Shown: positions 25,243 to 30,642 of the stretch, one piece after another
How positions within the stretch are numbered: the stretch's first letter is position 1
Layout: every line of letters starts with the position of its first letter
Virus record (IMG/VR): IMGVR_UViG_3300042691_012110
Span: 1-30,642 of that record
Source of the DNA: a virus
Reading direction: 5' to 3' (one strand)
DNA length: 30,642 bases
Notes under the pieces: generated by a model
Told to the model about the DNA's origin: nothing
The model's database searches: none
The model's input: only the letters and a program-made list of their open reading frames with translations
Program-made: the position numbers and the translations under genes

Positions 25243-25251
25243 TGCTATACT
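25243..25251 (+). promoter_or_regulatory. Extended -10 promoter candidate TGCTATACT
   Basis: The 32-base gap between the 104-aa gene and the Cas4-like gene contains TGCTATACT, which fits the extended -10 form (TGn plus TATAAT-like hexamer at 25246-25251). The -35 region is poor (TTAAAT at 25221-25226 with a 19-base spacer). Extended -10 promoters often lack a -35 box. It would give a short leader to the GTG at 25273, which has AAAGGA at 25262-25267. The same nine bases recur at 15161. Confidence 0.45.
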
Positions 25252-25272
25252 TAATACAAACAAAGGATAAAA

Positions 25273-26142
25273 GTGGCTAAAAATTTATTAAAACAGATTA
25301 TGGTTAAAGATACTAAAAAGAACGTTAAAAATAGTAAAGAGGATGAGAGTTTTGTTGAAGGTTTGGTAGATGCAATTAACTCTGGATATCTTGCTAAAAC
25401 AAAACCAAAGTTTACAAAAAAGAGTAATTTTTCTGCATCTAACCTAACTTATGGTTCTGGAGAATGCCCAAGGTACTGGCATTTAGCATTTGAGGGTCAA
25501 ATATTTTATGATAATGCAGATGCTTTTGGTGTAGCAAATAGAACACAAGGAAGTCTTGGGCATGAAAGAATTCAAGAGGCAATAGCATCGTCTGGATTAC
25601 TTGCAGAAGATATGGAATTTGATCCACTTCCAAGAAAATATAATAAGCAAACTCATCCAGCAATGGAGTTTAGAGTTAAAACTGATGATCCACCATTTGA
25701 TGGATATGGCGATGTAATGCTTGACTATAAGGGTGAAAGACTTGTTGGTGAAATAAAGACAATGCCAAACGATGGATTTCAATACAAAAAAATAAGTAGA
25801 CGACCTAAGATGGGTCACCTAATGCAGTTGTTAATGTATATGAAGGTTTTAAAGATTCGTAAAGGCGTTATGATTTATGAAAATAAAAATAATCATGAAC
25901 TACTTACATTGCCTGTAGTAGTAAATGAGCATTATCGTAATTGGGTAGAGCAGGCTTTTGAATGGATGAGAGTAGTTTATAAGAATTGGCAAGATCAAAA
26001 TTTGCCAGAAATTCCATATCGTTCAAATTCAAAAATTTGTAAAGTATGTCCAATTCAAAAAGCCTGTGCTGAAGCAGGTACAGGAACAATAAAAATCAAG
26101 CCACTAGTATTATTAAAGGATGAAGAGGATTCCTTAATGTGA
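25273..26142 (+). CDS. Cas4-like RecB-family exonuclease with Fe-S cluster, 289 aa
   Basis: This is a PD-(D/E)XK nuclease of the Cas4/RecB type, probably making or trimming single-stranded ends for the recombinase. The nuclease residues visible are H97 (GSLGHERI), D147 (GYGDVML), and E160 and K162 (GEIKT), with QLLMYMKVL as the following helix. Four cysteines arranged as in Cas4 and AddB, C65 (GECPRYW) and C256, C259, C265 (CKVCPIQKAC), predict a 4Fe-4S cluster clamping the two ends of the domain. The start is GTG with AAAGGA upstream. No CRISPR array or cas1/cas2 gene is nearby, so this is a stand-alone phage recombination nuclease. It overlaps the next gene by four bases. Confidence 0.85.
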   Translation: MAKNLLKQIMVKDTKKNVKNSKEDESFVEGLVDAINSGYLAKTKPKFTKKSNFSASNLTYGSGECPRYWHLAFEGQIFYDNADAFGVANRTQGSLGHERIQEAIASSGLLAEDMEFDPLPRKYNKQTHPAMEFRVKTDDPPFDGYGDVMLDYKGERLVGEIKTMPNDGFQYKKISRRPKMGHLMQLLMYMKVLKIRKGVMIYENKNNHELLTLPVVVNEHYRNWVEQAFEWMRVVYKNWQDQNLPEIPYRSNSKICKVCPIQKACAEAGTGTIKIKPLVLLKDEEDSLM

Positions 26143-26432
26143 GACTATGTGAAAGATGCGAGACGCCATTTAAACCAAAAGTAAGTTATCAAATCTATTG
26201 TGGAGATGTTTGTAGAGGGCACGCAACTAAGATAAAGATAGCCGAAAGGTATCAAATAACTCGTAGACAAAAAAGAAAAGGAAAAAAAAGACTTTGCCTT
26301 GGTGGTTGTGGAGAACAACTATCAATATACAATGACTCTGGATTTTGCTCTAACTGTAATGTAAACAAAAAAGAAGTAGATAAAATGCTAAAACAAATAA
26401 AAGGATTTATTGACTATGAACAACAATGGTAA
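26139..26432 (+). CDS. Cys-rich zinc-binding protein, 97 aa
   Basis: The start is a GTG overlapping the Cas4-like stop (GTGA). The first half has CERC (4-7) and, about 15 residues on, CGDVC, a treble-clef or zinc-ribbon pattern like that in small phage DNA-binding proteins. A basic stretch (RRQKRKGKKR) follows, then a second set, CLGGC and CSNC. Eight cysteines and a basic centre suggest two zinc sites and nucleic-acid binding. There is no HNH signature, so I do not call it a homing endonuclease. It lies between the Cas4-like nuclease and the RuvC-like resolvase and probably belongs to the same translated unit. Confidence 0.55.
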   Translation: MRLCERCETPFKPKVSYQIYCGDVCRGHATKIKIAERYQITRRQKRKGKKRLCLGGCGEQLSIYNDSGFCSNCNVNKKEVDKMLKQIKGFIDYEQQW

Positions 26433-26991
26433 TCCAAAAACAATTTGTGCTATTGATGCAAGCACAAACAGTCTTGCTTTTGCTATTTTTAATAATAATG
26501 TTTTAGGTAGTATTGGTAAAATTAAATTTGAAGGAAAGACAAATTATGAAAAAGTTATGGATGCTTGTGCTAAAACAAAAGCATTTTTTGAATATTATGG
26601 TGGACTTGAAGCAATTGTAATTGAGCACACAGTATTTATGAATAGTCCTAAAACTGCTGCAGATTTAGCATTAGTGCAAGGTGCATTATTAGGTGCAGCA
26701 GGATTGACTGGAACAAAGGTCATAGGAACTGTAGCGCCAATAACTTGGCAAAATTATTTAGGAAATAAAAAAATAACAAAAGAAGAACAAGTTATAATTA
26801 GATCAAAAAATCCTGGAAAGTCAGACTCTTGGTATAAAACATATGAAAGACAAATTAGAAAAGAAAGAACTATAAAATTAATTGAAATCAATTATAATAA
26901 AACTATTAACGATAATGACGTTGCTGATGCTTGTGGTATCGGTCACTGGGCTATTAATAATTGGAATAAAGCAGTAGGTTATAATGAATAG
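26416..26991 (+). CDS. RuvC-like Holliday junction resolvase, 191 aa
   Basis: This is an RNase H-fold nuclease of the RuvC type, predicted to resolve recombination junctions before packaging. With the ATG at 26416, the catalytic acids are D14 (AIDAST), E70 (VIEHTVF), D168 and D171 (DNDVADACGIG), in the right order and spacing for RuvC (about 170-190 aa). A TTG six bases upstream (26410) is another possible start; the ATG is preferred because AAAGG at 26400-26404 is 11 bases before it. The start overlaps the zinc-protein end by 17 bases. It is the second predicted junction resolvase in the window, alongside the Hjc-like protein, so the two may act at different stages or on different branch types. 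Confidence 0.8.
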   Translation: MNNNGNPKTICAIDASTNSLAFAIFNNNVLGSIGKIKFEGKTNYEKVMDACAKTKAFFEYYGGLEAIVIEHTVFMNSPKTAADLALVQGALLGAAGLTGTKVIGTVAPITWQNYLGNKKITKEEQVIIRSKNPGKSDSWYKTYERQIRKERTIKLIEINYNKTINDNDVADACGIGHWAINNWNKAVGYNE

Positions 26992-27157
26992 AAATAGTTT
27001 TATTTTTAAAGAAGAAAAAACTGAAATTTCTTTAATTGTAAAAACACTATCTCCAGAAAAATGGTTATTAATAGATCGTGAAACTGGACAAGTTTATCAA
27101 GGAAATCCTGGGGGTTTTTGGGATAAACTTAAAACAATGACAAGGGGTAGTGTGTAA
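26984..27157 (+). CDS. Small hypothetical protein, 57 aa
   Basis: A short open frame begins at an ATG eight bases before the resolvase stop and ends at a TAA sharing one base with the next ATG. Both joints use the stop/start overlap style of this phage, which supports it as a real gene. The product is mixed: an N-terminal charged stretch (FKEEKTEISLIVKTL), then WLLIDRETGQVYQGNPGGFW with Trp and Gly residues typical of a short beta sheet, and a basic end (KTMTRGSV). No family is recognised. Without this gene, about 165 bases between resolvase and the next gene would be empty, which would be unusual here. Confidence 0.6.
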   Translation: MNRNSFIFKEEKTEISLIVKTLSPEKWLLIDRETGQVYQGNPGGFWDKLKTMTRGSV

Positions 27158-27810
27158 TGCCAGAATTAAATGCAAATATACCACCAATTGAATGCTATGT
27201 TCGTGGTAATTTTTTAAGAAATCAACTTGATAGTCATGATCAATATTTTCCTTGTGTAATTTTTGGAGTTTCAAGTGTGCAAAACCGTAGCCCATTATTT
27301 CATTTTTTAATGGAAGATGGCGGTATCTGGTGGAGAATGCCTATTAATGCTTTTTGTACTAAGCCAGATGTAGCGGAAGAAGATCTTCATAATCTTGTTT
27401 TATGGAATTCGTTTAGCCCTTTTATAACTGTAACTAAATTTGCTAACCTTACAAACATACGCATGACCTATATTGATAGAACAAAAACAAAAATTTCTGG
27501 TAAATATTTATTTACTCTTGATTGGCACAATCCTGATTCTAATAGACTTGACGATGGCTATTCAGAAAATCCAGGGCAACATAAATGTGGTCATGTAATA
27601 CAAAGAGATGATGGAAATTTTGCAATACAGCCAAATAACCGTGTTTTTGCTTTAGAGCCTTCATTTACTACAAAACCAGGGAAGCCATTAATAAATCGTT
27701 TAATAAATACCTATAAATGGGATGTAGAAGATGCCTCTAAATGGATAACTGAAGATTCCGATAGTTATTTTTATGATATTATAAATAAAGAAACAGAGAT
27801 TGACAAATAA
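27157..27810 (+). CDS. Conserved-looking phage protein of unknown function, 217 aa
   Basis: The ATG shares a base with the preceding TAA. I recognise the overall pattern (PELNANIPPIECYVRGNFLR, then GVSSVQNRSPLFHF, WWRMPINAFC, FTLDWHNPDS, PNNRVFALEPSF) as one I have seen in phage genomes including marine ones, but I know of no function. The protein is soluble and rich in aromatic residues and Asn, with several probable strands in the N-terminal 120 residues and a helical C-terminus. There is no signal peptide or membrane segment. Its place between the resolvase and terminase blocks suggests an early or middle gene rather than a virion component, but this is inference. Confidence 0.6.
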   Translation: MPELNANIPPIECYVRGNFLRNQLDSHDQYFPCVIFGVSSVQNRSPLFHFLMEDGGIWWRMPINAFCTKPDVAEEDLHNLVLWNSFSPFITVTKFANLTNIRMTYIDRTKTKISGKYLFTLDWHNPDSNRLDDGYSENPGQHKCGHVIQRDDGNFAIQPNNRVFALEPSFTTKPGKPLINRLINTYKWDVEDASKWITEDSDSYFYDIINKETEIDK

Positions 27811-27828
27811 TCTTATGACTGCTAAACT
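27800..27828 (+). promoter_or_regulatory. Promoter candidate upstream of the packaging block
   Basis: A perfect -35 (TTGACA, 27800-27805), a 17-base spacer, and TAAACT at 27823-27828, a four-of-six -10 match. It spans the end of the 217-aa gene and the start of the small helix-turn-helix gene. RNA would begin near 27835, after the start codon of that small gene, and lead into the MazG-like and terminase genes. The -10 is imperfect, so confidence is moderate. Confidence 0.4.
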
Positions 27829-27970
27829 ATATACAAGCGAGGCTTGGCTCCGTAAAAGGTTTGTTATGGACAAAAAGTCTCCGCAAGACATTGCTAAGGA
27901 ATGTAGAACTAGTGTTGAAACTATCTATGTATACCTTGCAAAATTTGGATTAAGGAAGTCAAAACGATGA
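27815..27970 (+). CDS. Small helix-turn-helix protein, 51 aa
   Basis: The ATG lies four bases after the previous TAA and its TGA overlaps the next ATG (ATGA). The sequence SEAWLRKRFVMDKKSPQDIA, followed by KECRTSVETIYVYLAKFGLR and a basic end, is the classic small phage HTH: an aromatic-basic lead helix, the turn ‘S.qdIA.ec..s..TI..yL..fGLR’ and a basic tail. Such proteins resemble the DNA-binding tails of HNH endonucleases and small transcription factors. At 51 aa it is almost only a DNA-binding domain. Its place next to a promoter candidate and upstream of the terminase suggests a local regulator, possibly of itself. That role is inference. Confidence 0.75.
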   Translation: MTAKLYTSEAWLRKRFVMDKKSPQDIAKECRTSVETIYVYLAKFGLRKSKR

Positions 27971-28302
27971 AGCCAGTTCCAGTATATAAAGATATTGATC
28001 ACTTTGTTTATAATGACCTATATCTACATTCATTATCTGCGCCATCTGGCAATGAAATATTGATGAATTGTTTAGGAATTGCACAAATGTTAATTGAAAA
28101 AAATATTTCATATGGAGATTCTGCATTAGATCCAGTAAGAATTTTTAGTAAGGCAAATCCAATAGAACAACTTCATGTCAGAATAGATGATAAATTAAGT
28201 CGTCTAATGAAAGGCACTGATATGGTGGGGGACAATGACATTGATGACTTAATTGGATATTTAATTTTATTAAAAGTAGCAAAGGAAAAACATGTCAACT
28301 GA
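27967..28302 (+). CDS. MazG-like / Nmad1 (DUF1599)-type protein, 111 aa
   Basis: This all-helical protein has the run NISYGDSALDPVRIFSK, then EQLHVRIDDKLSRLMKG and NDIDDLIGYLILLKVA. That matches my memory of DUF1599 (nucleotide modification associated domain 1), a branch of the MazG-like NTP pyrophosphohydrolase superfamily. The acidic residues in IDD (about 75-77) and NDIDDLIGY (about 91-99) would bind metal. Members are found with nucleotide-modifying enzymes, but no base-modification gene is visible here, so it may act in general nucleotide-pool or alarmone control. It is coupled to the small HTH gene upstream and overlaps the small terminase gene by 11 bases. Confidence 0.65.
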   Translation: MKPVPVYKDIDHFVYNDLYLHSLSAPSGNEILMNCLGIAQMLIEKNISYGDSALDPVRIFSKANPIEQLHVRIDDKLSRLMKGTDMVGDNDIDDLIGYLILLKVAKEKHVN

Positions 28303-28828
28303 AACAGAATTAATTCAACACCTTGACGAAGTAAATAAGGTTGTTGCAGAATATCTTAAAGGTCAAGACCCTACAAAAATTTCTAAAGATTTAGATATGC
28401 CAAGAACTCGTGTTGTTTCATTAATTAATGAATGGAAAGTTATGGCATCTGCCAATGACGCTATTCGTGCTCGTGCTAAAGAAGCACTTGCTGGTGCAGA
28501 TGCACATTACAGTAAATTAATTACAAAGTCCTACGAAGTTATTGATGAGGCATCAATGACAAATAATCTTAGTGCAAAAACTCAAGCAATTAAATTGGTT
28601 ATGGATATTGAAAAATCTAGAATTGAGATGTTACAAAAGGCTGGACTATTAGAAAATAAAGAACTTGCAGAAGAAATGATTCAGATTGAAAGAAGGCAAG
28701 AGGTCTTAGTTGAAATACTTAGAGATATTGCTTCAAGTCATCCAGAAGTACGTGATTTAATTATGCAACGTCTTTCTCAGATTGCTAAAGAAGGAGAAGT
28801 GATTACAATTGTCCACGATGTTCAATGA
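28292..28828 (+). CDS. Probable terminase small subunit, 178 aa
   Basis: It probably recognises phage DNA and starts packaging. The ATG follows AAAGGAAA (28281-28288). Residues about 14-55 form an N-terminal helix-turn-helix (YLKGQDPTKISKDLDMPRTR, then VVSLINEWK). The rest is long, regular helices suited to oligomerisation (AKTQAIKLVMDIEKSRIEML; EEMIQIERRQEVLVEIL). The size and this plan fit phage TerS proteins. The gene directly precedes and overlaps the large subunit gene, the usual arrangement. The sequence of TerS proteins is poorly conserved, so the call depends mainly on synteny and domain plan. Confidence 0.75.
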   Translation: MSTETELIQHLDEVNKVVAEYLKGQDPTKISKDLDMPRTRVVSLINEWKVMASANDAIRARAKEALAGADAHYSKLITKSYEVIDEASMTNNLSAKTQAIKLVMDIEKSRIEMLQKAGLLENKELAEEMIQIERRQEVLVEILRDIASSHPEVRDLIMQRLSQIAKEGEVITIVHDVQ

Positions 28829-30593
28829 TTTTCTTGAGGTATTAAAAGAAAATCAATTTGAAGAAAAACCAGTAGACGCAAAAACTTTTGTTGAGTCTTC
28901 TGATTATTTGGGGCAGCCACCATTATCCTCTATTCAGTATGACATTGTAGAAGCAATGAGTCAAATATATAAAAGAGAAGATTTGCAAGAACTGTATGGG
29001 TCTGTAGAAGGAGCAAGGTACTATGATAAATATACTAAAAATGAGATTATTTTACAGTTGGGCAAAGGCTCTGGTAAAGACTTTACCTCTACTGTTGCTT
29101 GTGCTTATATTGTTTATAAGTTATTATGTCTTAAAGACCCTGCAAGATATTTCGGGAAACCAAGTGGAGATGCAATAGATTTAATTAACGTTGCTATAAA
29201 CGCACAACAAGCAAAAAATGTTTTCTTTAAAGGCTTTAAAACAAAGATTGAAAAGTCACCATGGTTTGCTGGCAAATATAATGCTAAAGCAGACTCTGTA
29301 GAGTTTGATAAATCAATCACAGTTTATTCTGGTCATTCAGAAAGAGAATCACACGAAGGTTTAAACTTATTGCTTGCCGTGCTTGATGAAATTTCTGGTT
29401 TTGCATCTGAGGTCGGCACTGGAAATGAGCAAGGCAAAACTGCAGAAAACATTTATAAAGCATTTCGTGGGTCTGTAGATTCTCGTTTTCCAGATCTTGG
29501 TAAAGTAGTTTTACTTTCTTTTCCACGATATCAAGGAGATTTTATTTCTAAAAGATATGAAGATGTAATTGCAGAAAAAGAAACAATAGAAAAAAAACAT
29601 GTTTTTATTATGAATGAAGACTTACCACACGATGATCCAAATAATCAATTTGAAATTAATTGGGAAGAAGATAATATTATTTCTTATAAAGTTCCAAAAA
29701 TTTTGGCTTTTAAAAAACCAACTTGGGAAGTAAATCCTACTCGTAAAATAGATGATTTTAAGTTAGCATTCTATACAGACTTAGGTGATGCAATGATGCG
29801 TTTTGCATGCATGCCAACATTTGCATCTGACGCATTTTTTAAACAAAAAGATAAATTAGAAAAATGTATGAACACTAGAAACCCATTAGACTCTTTTAGA
29901 AGGTTTGATGAAACATTTAAACCAGATCCAGAAAAAACATATTATGTTCATGCAGACCTTGCACAAAAACATGACAAGTGTGCTGTTGCTATTGCCCACG
30001 TTGATAAGTGGGTCAACATTCAGGTTATTAAAGATTATGAACAGGTAGCCCCTATTGTTGTTGTTGATGCCGTTGCTTGGTGGGAGCCAAGGGCAGAGGG
30101 ACCAGTTAATTTATCAGAAGTAAAGCAATGGATTATTAACTTGCGTAGAGAAGGTTTTAATATTGGCATGGTTTCTTTTGACCGTTGGCAATCATTTGAT
30201 ATTCAAAATGAGTTACAGGCTGTTGGAATTAGAACAGAAACTGTTTCAGTTGCAAAAAAACATTATGAAGATTTGGCTATGATGATTTATGAAGAGCGTG
30301 TTGCTATCCCAATGATTCCAATTTTGTTAGAAGAAATGTCAGAATTAAAAATAATGAAAGGAAATAGAGTTGACCATCCCCGTAAAAAGTCAAAAGACTT
30401 GGCTGATGCTGTATGTGGGGCGGTATTTGGAGCAATATCTCATACACAGAAGAATAATAATACAGAGATAGAGATTCACACATGGAGTTCTGCAACACGA
30501 CTTGCTGAGAAGCAGCAACGTATGGTAGAATTGGATAATCGGGAAATGCCTAACGATGTTAAGGACTTTCTGGATAAATTAAACTTAATATAA
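28809..30593 (+). CDS. Terminase large subunit, 594 aa
   Basis: This is the packaging ATPase and headful or site-cutting nuclease. The ATPase has Walker A at 85-90 (GKGSGK, K90) and a Walker B with D193, E194 (LLLAVLDEISGF). The C-terminal nuclease has an RNase H-like set: D382 (VHADLAQKHDKCAVAI), D458 (GMVSFDRW) and D533 (DLADAVCGAVFGA). The length is usual for a TerL. The longest frame begins at TTG 28809, with AAGGAG at 28791-28796, 12 bases upstream; an ATG at 28818 is an alternative. Its start overlaps TerS by 20 bases. It lies downstream of replication genes, so the map is read through into the head genes beyond the right edge. Confidence 0.93.
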   Translation: MSTMFNDFLEVLKENQFEEKPVDAKTFVESSDYLGQPPLSSIQYDIVEAMSQIYKREDLQELYGSVEGARYYDKYTKNEIILQLGKGSGKDFTSTVACAYIVYKLLCLKDPARYFGKPSGDAIDLINVAINAQQAKNVFFKGFKTKIEKSPWFAGKYNAKADSVEFDKSITVYSGHSERESHEGLNLLLAVLDEISGFASEVGTGNEQGKTAENIYKAFRGSVDSRFPDLGKVVLLSFPRYQGDFISKRYEDVIAEKETIEKKHVFIMNEDLPHDDPNNQFEINWEEDNIISYKVPKILAFKKPTWEVNPTRKIDDFKLAFYTDLGDAMMRFACMPTFASDAFFKQKDKLEKCMNTRNPLDSFRRFDETFKPDPEKTYYVHADLAQKHDKCAVAIAHVDKWVNIQVIKDYEQVAPIVVVDAVAWWEPRAEGPVNLSEVKQWIINLRREGFNIGMVSFDRWQSFDIQNELQAVGIRTETVSVAKKHYEDLAMMIYEERVAIPMIPILLEEMSELKIMKGNRVDHPRKKSKDLADAVCGAVFGAISHTQKNNNTEIEIHTWSSATRLAEKQQRMVELDNREMPNDVKDFLDKLNLI

Positions 30594-30609
30594 AATAATA
30601 AGGAGAAGA

Positions 30610-30642
30610 ATGAATTCATTTAAGAAACTTGCCACAGTCTTG
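30610..30642 (+). CDS. Start of next gene, probable portal protein (partial at window edge)
   Basis: An ATG at 30610 is preceded by AAGGAG at 30600-30605 in a 16-base gap after the terminase stop. Only 11 codons are visible (MNSFKKLATVL), so the sequence does not identify the product. Portal protein is proposed because it usually follows the large terminase gene. Confidence 0.45.
   Translation, partial: MNSFKKLATVL

Noticed and set aside
25273-26142. Cas4-like gene as part of a CRISPR-Cas system.
   Set aside because: No repeats with spacers, cas1 or cas2 are seen; stand-alone Cas4-like nucleases are common in phage recombination modules.
26139-26432. Cys-rich 97-aa protein as an HNH homing endonuclease.
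   Set aside because: Zinc pairs are present but the His-Asn-His catalytic arrangement is not.

Overview
This window is a contiguous, AT-rich stretch (about one third G+C by eye, not counted) of a tailed double-stranded DNA phage. Every supported gene lies on the + strand. Genes are packed tightly, with TAATG and ATGA stop/start overlaps, and no gap exceeds about 35 bases. A very long tape measure protein, no visible sheath gene and a gp27-like hub point to a long-tailed siphovirus. The set of bacterial-type DnaE polymerase, RecA-like recombinase, Cas4-like nuclease and a tape measure carrying the VPAMLTPGE motif recalls phages of Actinobacteria, and the low G+C would fit an aquatic host with a small AT-rich genome. 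That host guess is inference from remembered family resemblance. No integrase, repressor, lysis gene, tRNA, IS element or CRISPR array is visible.

Layout. Bases 3-182: end of a probable tail assembly chaperone. Bases 205-14639: tail module, comprising a 2116-aa tape measure with a LysM domain, a Dit-like protein, a 1501-aa tail hub with lectin-like insertions, and four smaller tail, fibre or tip proteins. Bases 14650-15869: transition zone with a zinc ribbon, a MerR-like DNA-binding protein and two small unknowns. It contains an excellent sigma70-type promoter (TTGACA, 17-base spacer, TATACT) inside the end of the DNA-binding gene. Bases 15862-26991: replication and recombination module with a DnaB-like helicase, DnaG-like primase, probable ssDNA-binding protein, DnaE polymerase, RecA/UvsX-like recombinase, Hjc-like PD-(D/E)XK nuclease, Cas4-like Fe-S nuclease, RuvC-like resolvase and two small Cys-rich proteins. 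Two divergent DUF6065-like genes sit inside this module. Bases 26984-28302: small accessory genes, including 57-aa and 51-aa genes and a MazG/Nmad-like protein. Bases 28292-30593: small and large terminase. The first 11 codons of the next gene, probably the portal protein, begin at 30610.

How it works together. DnaB, DnaG, the ssDNA-binding protein and DnaE form most of a replisome. The DnaE PHP domain keeps all nine metal ligands, so the polymerase may proofread itself; no separate exonuclease, clamp or clamp loader is present here. The recombinase, Cas4-like nuclease and two different resolvases would recombine and resolve replicating DNA before the terminase packages it. The order tail, replication, terminase, (portal) implies a circular or circularly permuted map in which the head genes lie outside both ends.

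The most interesting points are the DUF6065 pair with a dUTPase-like sequence signature, the intact PHP domain, the altered Walker A of the recombinase, the LysM domain and Gly-Thr repeat in the tape measure, and two strong promoter candidates buried in coding sequence.
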